Assembly (NCBI GenBank): GCA_026984795.1
Contig: JALSRK010000050.1
Location: 62,001 to 126,000 of the forward strand
DNA from: Solibacteraceae bacterium
GTDB taxonomy: Bacteria > Acidobacteriota > Terriglobia > Bryobacterales > Bryobacteraceae
Length of the DNA: 64,000 nt
Direction of reading: 5' to 3'
The position numbers were made by a program, and so were the translations under genes. Under the pieces are notes generated by a model. It ran no database searches. It saw only the letters and a program-made list of their open reading frames with translations, and was not told the origin of the DNA. Positions 53,352 to 60,092 of this stretch are shown here, one piece after another; within the stretch, counting starts at the first letter, position 1, and each line of letters starts with the position of its first letter.

Positions 53352-54704
53352 ATGAAGGTTCGGGGACTGCTCATCGCCGCCATCGTACTGGTGGGCCTCA
53401 CGGGCCTCCTTTACTGGTCTAACCAGCGGGAAAAGGCCAAGGAGAACGAACCGGCCCCGGATGCGCCCCCGAAGATCATCAACGTGAAAAAAGACGACCT
53501 GGCGCGGATCGAGATCAACAAGGAGGGCGAGAAGCCGGTCGTGCTCGAGAAGAGCGACGACGGCAAATGGAAGATCACCGCCCCCGAGCCGCTCCGGGCC
53601 GACGAATCCACCGTGGATTCCCTGGTCTCGACTCTGGCCGATCTGGATTCGAACCGGTTGATCGAGGAGAACGCCGCCGATCTGGCTCCTTTTGGGCTCG
53701 ACAAGCCCAAGCTGACGGTGGTCGCCAAGCTCGAGGACGGCAAGGAGCTGAAACTGCTCGTCGGTGACGAGACCCCGACCGGGGGCAACTATTTCGTCAA
53801 GCTCGCCTCCGATCCCCGGGTCTTTACCCTGGCGAGCTGGAACAAGACTTCCCTGGAGAAGTCGGCCTGGGATCTGCGGGACAAGCGGCTTCTGACCTTC
53901 GACTCCGACAAGCTGACGCGCGTCGAGTTGACCGCCAAGGGCCCAACCATCGAGATCGGCAAGAACGCCCAGAACGAATGGCAGATCGTCAAGCCGAAGC
54001 CGATGCGCGCCGACGGCGGCAACGTCGAACAGCTCATCAGCAGGTTGCGGGACGCCAAGATGGACTCCAGCATGTCCGGGAAGGATCTGGGCGAGGCGAA
54101 GAAGAAGTTCGCCAGGGCCAAGCGCGTGGCGCTCGTCCGGGTGACCGATGCCGCCGGGACCCAGGAGCTCGAAGTCCGCAAGACTTCCGGCGGCGACTAC
54201 TACGCCAGGAGCAATGTGGTCGAGGGCGTTTACAAGATCTCCTCTTGGGTCGGCGAAGGCCTCGACAAGGGTCTGGACGACCTGCGGAACAAGAAGCTGT
54301 TCGACTTCGGCTGGAACGAGCCGACGCGAATCGAGATCCACGAGGGCGACAAGACCGCTGTCTATGAGAAGCAGGACGACAAGTGGATGCGCGAAGGCAA
54401 GGAGATGGATTCGGTAACCGTCCGCGCGCTGATCGATGAGCTGCGGGACTTGAGTGCCGAATCGTTCCCCGAGTCCGGCTTCACCGAGCCGGAGATCGAG
54501 GTCACCGTCGTCTCCGATAGCGGAAAGCGCACCGAGAAGGTCCTGATTTCAAAAAACGGCGACCGCTACATCGCCAAGCGGGAAGGTGAGCCCTCTCTGT
54601 ACGCATTGAAGGCTGTCGATGTGGATCGCCTGAAGGCGGTGGCCGAAGACGTCAAAGAAAAGACTGAAGAGTCCGGCAAGGGCGGGGGCAAGAAGAGCGG
54701 GTAG
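53352..54704 (+). CDS. DUF4340-domain membrane-anchored protein
   Basis: A 450-residue protein with one N-terminal helix (GLLIAAIVLVGLTGLLYW) and repeated DUF4340 units outside the membrane: residues about 45-190 (NVKKDDLARIEINKEGEK; KWKITAPEPLRADESTVDSL; LAPFGLDKPKLTV), a second at about 190-330 (LTRVELTAKGPTIEIGK; NEWQIVKPKPMRADGGNV) and a third at about 330-450 (PTRIEIHEGDKTAVYEK). It starts 4 bases after the GldG-type gene. Such a protein commonly completes Gld-type ABC operons in Acidobacteriota and others; its role is unknown. Confidence 0.85.
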   Translation: MKVRGLLIAAIVLVGLTGLLYWSNQREKAKENEPAPDAPPKIINVKKDDLARIEINKEGEKPVVLEKSDDGKWKITAPEPLRADESTVDSLVSTLADLDSNRLIEENAADLAPFGLDKPKLTVVAKLEDGKELKLLVGDETPTGGNYFVKLASDPRVFTLASWNKTSLEKSAWDLRDKRLLTFDSDKLTRVELTAKGPTIEIGKNAQNEWQIVKPKPMRADGGNVEQLISRLRDAKMDSSMSGKDLGEAKKKFARAKRVALVRVTDAAGTQELEVRKTSGGDYYARSNVVEGVYKISSWVGEGLDKGLDDLRNKKLFDFGWNEPTRIEIHEGDKTAVYEKQDDKWMREGKEMDSVTVRALIDELRDLSAESFPESGFTEPEIEVTVVSDSGKRTEKVLISKNGDRYIAKREGEPSLYALKAVDVDRLKAVAEDVKEKTEESGKGGGKKSG

Positions 54705-54869
54705 GACGGCGGCGGCGCCGGCGGGATGCGGGGGGCTGTCAGTCCCGGCCGCCCGGCGGCCCCGCGCCTCGTATTGGCGGGAGGGCCCTCGCTTTCTTTC
54801 TTCCGGGGACGGGCCGAGCGGCGGGCAGCTACAGTAGTGAGAGTCCGCCCCCGGCGGCCCGCTAGCGCC

Positions 54870-56213
54870 ATGAAGACCGGCATCCTCACAGATCTCTATC
54901 AGCTCACCATGACCGCCGGCTATCTGCAGGCCGGCAAAGACCGCGACATCGCCACCTTCGAGCTCTTCGTCCGGCGCCTTCCACAAAATCGGAATTACCT
55001 GGTGGCGGCGGGCTTGGCCCAGGCGGTCGAGTACCTGGAGCACTTCGGCTTCGACGAGGAGGACATCGAGTATCTCCGCAGTCTCAGGCAGTTCGCCCGC
55101 TGTCCCGACGCCTTCTTCGAGCGCCTGCGCCGCCTCCGGTTCACCGGCGACGTAGACGGGGTGGCCGAAGGGACGATCGTCTTCGCCTCCGAGCCGCTTC
55201 TCCGCGTGAGAGCACCCTTGATGGAGGGGCAGGTCGTTGAGACCTACCTGCTTTCTACGATCGGCTTCCAGACGTTGATCGCCACGAAGGCATCGCGGCT
55301 GGTCGAGGCGGCGGGCGGACGCGCGGTAGTGGAATTCGGCACCCGGCGGGCGCATTCGCCGGAAGCGGGGGTGCTGGCGGGGCGGGCGGCCTACATCGGG
55401 GGCTGCATCGGCACGAGCAACACGCTGACCGGCCTGCGCTACGGCGTTCCGGTCTTCGGCACCGCCGCCCATTCCTGGGTTCAATCGTTCGAATCGGAGC
55501 TGGAGGCCTTTCGGCAGCTCCAGAAGCTGTTGGGCGAAGCGACGGTCTATCTCGTGGACACATACGACACCCTGGAGGGAGTGCGCAAGGCCGCATCCCT
55601 CGGCCGGCCGATCTGGGGCATCCGGCTGGATAGCGGGAACCTGGTGGAGCTTTCTCGTGCAGCCCGGCGCATCCTCGATGAGGCCGGTTTCCCCGACGCC
55701 AAGATCATGGTCACCGGCGACCTGAACGAGTACCGCATCCTCGAGCTGATGAAAGAGAAGCTCCCCGTGGATGCCTTCGGCGTGGGCACCGAGCTCGCGA
55801 CTTCGGGCGACGCCCCCTCGCTGGGCGCGGTCTACAAGCTCGTGGAACTGGAACGGGGCGGTGAGAGGCGGTTCACGGTGAAGCTCAGCGAAAAGAAGCA
55901 GACGCTGCCCGGCGCCAAACAGGTCTTCCGTTACCGGGATCACGACTTGATCGCCTGTGCTTCCGAAGAGCCGCTGCCCGGCGGTGAGCGCCCCGAGCCC
56001 CTGCTCGTCCCGGTGATGCGCGCGGGCAAACGCTTGGCCGCCCTGCCGGACGTCCATGAGGCTCGCGAGCGGGCGGCGGCGGGTCTGCGGAAGCTGCCCA
56101 CGGCTTACCGTAGCCTCTTTACGATCGACCCGCCCTACCGGGTGGAAATCAGCGGCCGCCTCGCGGCGTTGTACGATGAAATTCGCCGGAAGGTGGAGGG
56201 TAAGCTGGGATGA
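54870..56213 (+). CDS. pncB: Nicotinate phosphoribosyltransferase
   Basis: Makes nicotinate mononucleotide from nicotinate and phosphoribosyl pyrophosphate, the entry into NAD salvage. The 447-residue protein starts at ATG 54870. Diagnostic parts are TDLYQLTMTAGY, EFGTRRAHSPEAG, GTSNTL and FGTAAHSWVQSF with His201, the residue phosphorylated in the family, then IRLDSGNLVELSRAARRILDEAGFPDAKIMVTGDLNE. It overlaps pncA by 4 bases. Nicotinate is preferred over nicotinamide by homology. Confidence 0.94.
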   Translation: MKTGILTDLYQLTMTAGYLQAGKDRDIATFELFVRRLPQNRNYLVAAGLAQAVEYLEHFGFDEEDIEYLRSLRQFARCPDAFFERLRRLRFTGDVDGVAEGTIVFASEPLLRVRAPLMEGQVVETYLLSTIGFQTLIATKASRLVEAAGGRAVVEFGTRRAHSPEAGVLAGRAAYIGGCIGTSNTLTGLRYGVPVFGTAAHSWVQSFESELEAFRQLQKLLGEATVYLVDTYDTLEGVRKAASLGRPIWGIRLDSGNLVELSRAARRILDEAGFPDAKIMVTGDLNEYRILELMKEKLPVDAFGVGTELATSGDAPSLGAVYKLVELERGGERRFTVKLSEKKQTLPGAKQVFRYRDHDLIACASEEPLPGGERPEPLLVPVMRAGKRLAALPDVHEARERAAAGLRKLPTAYRSLFTIDPPYRVEISGRLAALYDEIRRKVEGKLG

Positions 56214-56794
56214 AGATGGTGTTCGTCGACGTCGATACGCAGTTGGATTTCGTCGTCCCGGCGGGGGCGTTGTACGTCCCCGGGGCGGAGAAGATCGTCC
56301 CGGCGGTGGCGCGGCTCAACTCCTATGCGGCCTCGAAGGGGATCCCGGTGCTTTCCACCACAGACGCCCACGCCGAGGACGACCCCGAGTTCCGGCAGTG
56401 GCCGCCGCACTGTGTCGCCGGCACGCTCGGACAGCGCAAGCCGGCGGGCACCCTCCTGGGCAGCCGCGGCGTGCTCTCCACACGTCCCGGCGACACCGCT
56501 GCCGCCGGCGTGCAGCAGATCATCGTCGAAAAACAGGCGCTCGACGCCTTCACGAATCCCAATCTGGGCCCGCTCCTCGAGCGGCTGGGAGGGGAGCGTT
56601 ACGCCGTCTATGGGGTGGTGACGGAGTATTGCGTGCGGTGCGCCGCCCTGGGACTGTTGAAGAGGGGCGCTGAAGTGCTGGTCGTCACCGACGCCATCCA
56701 GACATTGAAAGAAGAGGACGGCCGGCGGGCGCTCGAGGAACTCACCGGCGGCGGCGCGAAACTGGCCACGGTGGCGGAGATCACCGGGGGCTGA
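56210..56794 (+). CDS. pncA: Nicotinamidase / isochorismatase-family hydrolase
   Basis: Deamidates nicotinamide to nicotinate, which the preceding enzyme then uses. The 194-residue protein has the catalytic triad Asp9 (DTQLDF), Lys108 (VEKQALDAF) and Cys141 (VTEYCVRCA), and metal-binding residues in TTDAHAED (Asp52, His54) and PPHCVAGT (His67). The pncB-pncA overlap supports a nicotinamidase rather than another isochorismatase-type activity. Confidence 0.92.
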   Translation: MKMVFVDVDTQLDFVVPAGALYVPGAEKIVPAVARLNSYAASKGIPVLSTTDAHAEDDPEFRQWPPHCVAGTLGQRKPAGTLLGSRGVLSTRPGDTAAAGVQQIIVEKQALDAFTNPNLGPLLERLGGERYAVYGVVTEYCVRCAALGLLKRGAEVLVVTDAIQTLKEEDGRRALEELTGGGAKLATVAEITGG

Positions 56795-56812
56795 ACTGCG
56801 GCCGGGGCGGCC

Positions 56813-57220
56813 TCAGCTCTCCGCATCGACGGGTTCCGGCGGGGGGATCTCGACGACCCTGGCGTGGCGCCAGAGCCGTTCCAGGTCATAGTACTCGCGG
56901 GCGCGCTCGGAAAAGACGTGGACCAGCAGGTCGCCGTAGTCGATGAGGATCCAGTCCGCCCCTTCGTAGCCCTCGATGCTGCCCGCCCGTTCCCCGCGGC
57001 GCTTCAGAGTCATGACGATCTCGTCGGCGATCGCCTGGATCTGCCGGGGGTTCGAGCCGGAGCAGATGACGAAGTAGTCGGCCAGGGTAGTGACCTCCCG
57101 CAAGTCCAGCACCCGCAGATCGATCGCCTTTTTGGCCTCCGCCGCCCGGACAGCGATCAGCCAGTTGGGTGGATCTTGGGCGATGGCGAGCTGTCCGGCG
57201 GGATTCGTTCGCAGCGGCAA
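56813..57220 (-). CDS. rsfS: Ribosomal silencing factor RsfS
   Basis: A 135-residue protein that binds the large ribosomal subunit (L14) and blocks subunit joining in starvation in the family. Recognisable segments are VLDLREVTTLADYFVICSG, RQIQAIADEI and WILIDYGDLLVHVFSERAREYYDLERLW. The start is probably TTG 57220, since no ATG or GTG occurs before the conserved region; this is not certain. Usually it lies next to nadD; here it is convergent with pncB-pncA, another NAD-related pair, and divergent from an exported coiled-coil gene. Confidence 0.9.
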   Translation of the reverse strand: MPLRTNPAGQLAIAQDPPNWLIAVRAAEAKKAIDLRVLDLREVTTLADYFVICSGSNPRQIQAIADEIVMTLKRRGERAGSIEGYEGADWILIDYGDLLVHVFSERAREYYDLERLWRHARVVEIPPPEPVDAES

Positions 57221-57254
57221 AACGGTTTTCGACGGCTTCTGATAGGTATGGTAC

Positions 57255-57260
57255 TACAAT
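57255..57260 (+). promoter_or_regulatory. -10-like box 8 bases before the coiled-coil protein gene
   Basis: TACAAT, 8 bases, ATG 57269. A purine stretch GGGGAAG lies in the gap and could serve as a Shine-Dalgarno site only if transcription starts upstream of it. Confidence 0.35.
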
Positions 57261-57268
57261 CGGGGAAG

Positions 57269-58099
57269 ATGAGGCTGATTCTCGCGGGGCTGTTGCTGGC
57301 GGCCGTGGGGGGCTGGGGCCAGCAGCCGGCGGAACCTCCCGGACTGGCGCAGGCGCAACGCGACGCCGAGCGTATCGAGAAACTTGTGGAAGCCGGTGCG
57401 CTGCCGCGGAAGGCTCTGGAGGAGGCCCGGCTCGTGCTCGACGAGGCGCGGGACGAGGAGGTGCTTCAGCGGACTCTGTACGGCCATGTGGGGCTCGAGG
57501 ATCTCACTGAGGAACATGTGGAGGAAATGCTGGCCGCCGCGCGCCGGCTGGTCGAGCGCCAGCGGAGCGAGTTGGAAAAGGCGGCCCGGCTCGTACGGGT
57601 GGGCGCGATCCCGGAAAACCGCCTGGAGCCCTATCGGCAGGAGCTGGCGCGCCGCCGCCGGACCCTGGAACAGGCGGAACGGCGGGCGAACCTGTTCCGG
57701 GAGCTGCTCGAGGCAGCCCGGCGCGAACAGGAGCTGGACCGGCTGCTGCGCGAGGCCCCCGAGAGGGCCGCTGCCGTCGCCGAGCAGTTCAAGGGGAGCG
57801 GTGTTTTGCTCCCGTCGCAGATCCAGATCGTGGAGCTGGAGTTCGAACGGAAGTTCGGGCATCCGCTCCCGGTGAGCGCCCGGGGAGAAACGGCGGTGCA
57901 CCGGGCCCTGGGGTTCGACCATCGCGGCCGGGTCGATGTCGCCGTCCACCCGGATTCCGAAGAGGGGGCCTGGCTCAGGAGACTCCTCGAACAGATGAAC
58001 ATTCCATATTTCGCTTTTCGCCAGGCCGTGGCCGGCAGCTCGACGGGAGCGCACATTCACATCGGCCCCCCGAGCGCCCGGCTCAGCAAGGGCGGCTGA
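57269..58099 (+). CDS. Exported coiled-coil protein with a peptidase M15-like C-terminal domain
   Basis: A 276-residue exported protein. A signal peptide (MRLILAGLLLAAVGGWGQ) is followed by a long helical coiled coil (about 25-170, heptads rich in Glu, Arg, Leu). The C-terminal 80 residues (FDHRGRVDVAVHP with His218, Asp223; SSTGAHIHIGPPS with His262, His264) resemble the zinc-binding region of M15-type D-Ala-D-Ala carboxypeptidases, although the spacing of the first His and Asp is shorter than usual. A link to cell-wall remodelling is inferred, not shown. Confidence 0.65.
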   Translation: MRLILAGLLLAAVGGWGQQPAEPPGLAQAQRDAERIEKLVEAGALPRKALEEARLVLDEARDEEVLQRTLYGHVGLEDLTEEHVEEMLAAARRLVERQRSELEKAARLVRVGAIPENRLEPYRQELARRRRTLEQAERRANLFRELLEAARREQELDRLLREAPERAAAVAEQFKGSGVLLPSQIQIVELEFERKFGHPLPVSARGETAVHRALGFDHRGRVDVAVHPDSEEGAWLRRLLEQMNIPYFAFRQAVAGSSTGAHIHIGPPSARLSKGG

Positions 58100-58117
58100 C
58101 GCGGCTTTCGGGGCCGG

Positions 58118-59155
58118 TCATTCGGCGAGGCGGATCACCATTTTACCGACGCCCCCGGCATAGGCTTCTACCTGTTCGAACGCCTGCTGGATCTCCTCGA
58201 GTGGGCGCCGGTGCGTAACGATGGGGGCGAACAGAGAGAGGTGGGAGCGGAGCAGTTCCACAGCCGCCGAGGTCTCGTGGTTCGAGCGGCGCACGGTGTA
58301 GAGGTGAACCTCCTTGCGACGCATGACGTGGTAGTCGAGGGTGACCCGGGCCTCCGGAGGGATCCCGGTGACGACGGCCCGCCCGGCGTTGCGCACGACG
58401 TGGAGGCAATGGTCGATGGTGCCCTCGCGAGCGACGCAGTCGATCGCCAAATCCACGCCCCGGCCGCCGGTGGCTTCGAGGATGGCGCGGCGGGGATCGT
58501 CCCGCCGGGGATTGACGGCATCGGCGGCGCCTGCGGCCCGGGCCAGCTCCCGGCGGGCCTCCACCGGCTCGATGGCGAAGATCCGCGAGACTCCGGCCAG
58601 CCGCAAGCAGGCGATGGTCAGAAGGCCGATCGGGCCGGCCCCGAAGACGGCGGCCGTTTCCCCCAGCCCGGGGCGGGCGAACTTCATCGAATGCAGCGCC
58701 ACGGCCAGGGGCTCGAACAGCGTCGCGTAATCGAAGTCCATGCCTTCCGGGATGGGCACGGCGTTGGCGGCCGGCACGGTGACGTAGTCGCGGAAGTAGC
58801 CGGGGTCATTGGGCTGGCTCATGAAGCGCAGGCGCGCGCAGACGTTGTGACGGCCGCTGAGACAGTACTCGCAGTGGTAGCAGTAGATGGCTGGTTCGAG
58901 CATCACGCGGTCGCCTGGCGCGATTCCCCTCACGCCCGCGCCCAGCTTCGTGATCACGCCGGCGGGCTCATGGCCCAGAACCATCGGGTACGCGCTCGGG
59001 GTGTCGCCAACGGAGCCCTCGGAGAAATTGTGCAGGTCCGACCCGCAAACACCCACCGCCACGACGCGGGCTTGAACCTCCCCGGGTCCCGGTTCCGGCG
59101 CCTCCCCTCGGGTCAAGCGAAAGCGGTGGCGGGCGACGAGTTCGGCGATGCGCAT
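58118..59155 (-). CDS. Zinc-dependent medium-chain alcohol dehydrogenase
   Basis: A 345-residue MDR enzyme of the sorbitol/threonine dehydrogenase branch. Catalytic zinc residues are seen in VGVCGSDLHNF and LGHEPAG; the structural zinc site has four cysteines in CYHCEYCLSGRHNVC. The NAD-binding motif is AVFGAGPIGLLTIACL and acidic VEARRE suggests NAD over NADP. The substrate is a polyol or similar alcohol. It ends 18 bases from the convergent coiled-coil gene. Confidence 0.88.
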   Translation of the reverse strand: MRIAELVARHRFRLTRGEAPEPGPGEVQARVVAVGVCGSDLHNFSEGSVGDTPSAYPMVLGHEPAGVITKLGAGVRGIAPGDRVMLEPAIYCYHCEYCLSGRHNVCARLRFMSQPNDPGYFRDYVTVPAANAVPIPEGMDFDYATLFEPLAVALHSMKFARPGLGETAAVFGAGPIGLLTIACLRLAGVSRIFAIEPVEARRELARAAGAADAVNPRRDDPRRAILEATGGRGVDLAIDCVAREGTIDHCLHVVRNAGRAVVTGIPPEARVTLDYHVMRRKEVHLYTVRRSNHETSAAVELLRSHLSLFAPIVTHRRPLEEIQQAFEQVEAYAGGVGKMVIRLAE

Positions 59156-59175
59156 GGAGAGCCGCGGGAGGAGGG

Positions 59176-59646
59176 TTACTTCTTGAAGAGATTGTCGAAA
59201 GCTTCGCGGGCGGCCTTGGGGTTCTGGGGAGCGGGGGCCTTCGAGACCGGTGAGGAGGCTACGCTCGTCGTGTCGCGGGCCACGGTTACGCGCGTCTCGA
59301 AGAACTCGCAGTCATTGGGTTTGTCCTTCGAGCCGATGCGCTGGCGGATCGGCTTGGCGCATTGAAAGCGGAGAGACGGCTCGAAGTAGGCGCACTGTTT
59401 GCAGCAATGCAGCGCCACGCCGCATTTCGGGCAATTGCCTTTGAAGTCAGTGCCCGGGGGGAGCGTAACAGCGCAATTGTAACAGCGGGCGGCGGCGACG
59501 GTCTGCACCATGCGCGGCAGCCGCGGTCCGGTGACGTCGATAGGCGGCCTTGGTCCCCGGGGCCGGCGTTCCCGGCGTTCGCTGTCGCCGTAATCGCTGT
59601 CGGATTCCATGTAGCCGCGATGTCGATACTTGCGGTCACTTGCCAT
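59176..59646 (-). CDS. Zinc-ribbon protein of unknown function
   Basis: A 156-residue cytoplasmic protein. ATG 59646 follows AAGGAACAACC. The N-terminal 45 residues are charged and disordered-looking (RRERRPRGPRPP); residues about 50-105 have many cysteines: ARCYNCAVTL, GNCPKCGVALHCCKQCAYF and RFQCAKP, enough for two zinc ribbons; the tail is Ser/Pro/Ala-rich and ends FDNLFKK. It follows the alcohol dehydrogenase gene on the same strand, 20 bases apart, upstream of it. Zinc ribbons often bind nucleic acid or proteins; the role is unknown. Confidence 0.75.
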   Translation of the reverse strand: MASDRKYRHRGYMESDSDYGDSERRERRPRGPRPPIDVTGPRLPRMVQTVAAARCYNCAVTLPPGTDFKGNCPKCGVALHCCKQCAYFEPSLRFQCAKPIRQRIGSKDKPNDCEFFETRVTVARDTTSVASSPVSKAPAPQNPKAAREAFDNLFKK

Positions 59647-60092
59647 GGTTGGTTGTTCCTTTTGTAAACGGTGATGGTCGATGGTTCCCTTGCCGGAAGC
59701 TTCCCGTCCGGGTTCGGTCACCCAGCGGCCGGGACGGCGCGCGCAGTTCTGGGAGACGCATCGTGCCCGGCCGACCCCCTACAGATCGGGGAGAGAGGCA
59801 TCGTTGTGGGGTTCGCACTCAGTCACACCTGCGAGACACAGAGACGAGAGACACGTTCGCGTGCCTCCAGGCTCTCGCATATCGATCTGGGGTCCCGGCC
59901 TGTTTCCGGAGCGGCTTCAGCCGCGATGGGAACAAGCAGGATCAACAGAGGGATGCTGCGGACAAGCCGTACTCTCGAGTCTCCAGCTTAGCGGAACCCC
60001 GCGAGTGCCTCAAATACCTATCTACCACGAATCGGAGAGAAAAGCCAGCAAAATCTTCCGCCCGCAGCGCCCGCCCCCGGCCGGCGAGGGTC
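59647..60092. other. 446-base gap with a REP-like palindrome and no gene
   Basis: Translations of this stretch are low-quality frames without start signals. It includes short GAGACAC repeats near 59833 and 59848 and the palindrome at 59911-59924. It separates the zinc-ribbon gene from the glucan phosphorylase gene end. Confidence 0.5.
59911..59924. repeat. REP-like palindrome
   Basis: GCGGCT TC AGCCGC, embedded in GGAGCGGCTTCAGCCGCGA. This core resembles REP-type palindromes that are scattered between genes in some gamma-proteobacteria; a single copy here proves nothing. Confidence 0.4.

Noticed and set aside
59647-60092. tRNA or small RNA gene in the gap
   Set aside because: No T-arm-like GGTTCGA sequence, acceptor stem or CCA-like end could be found.
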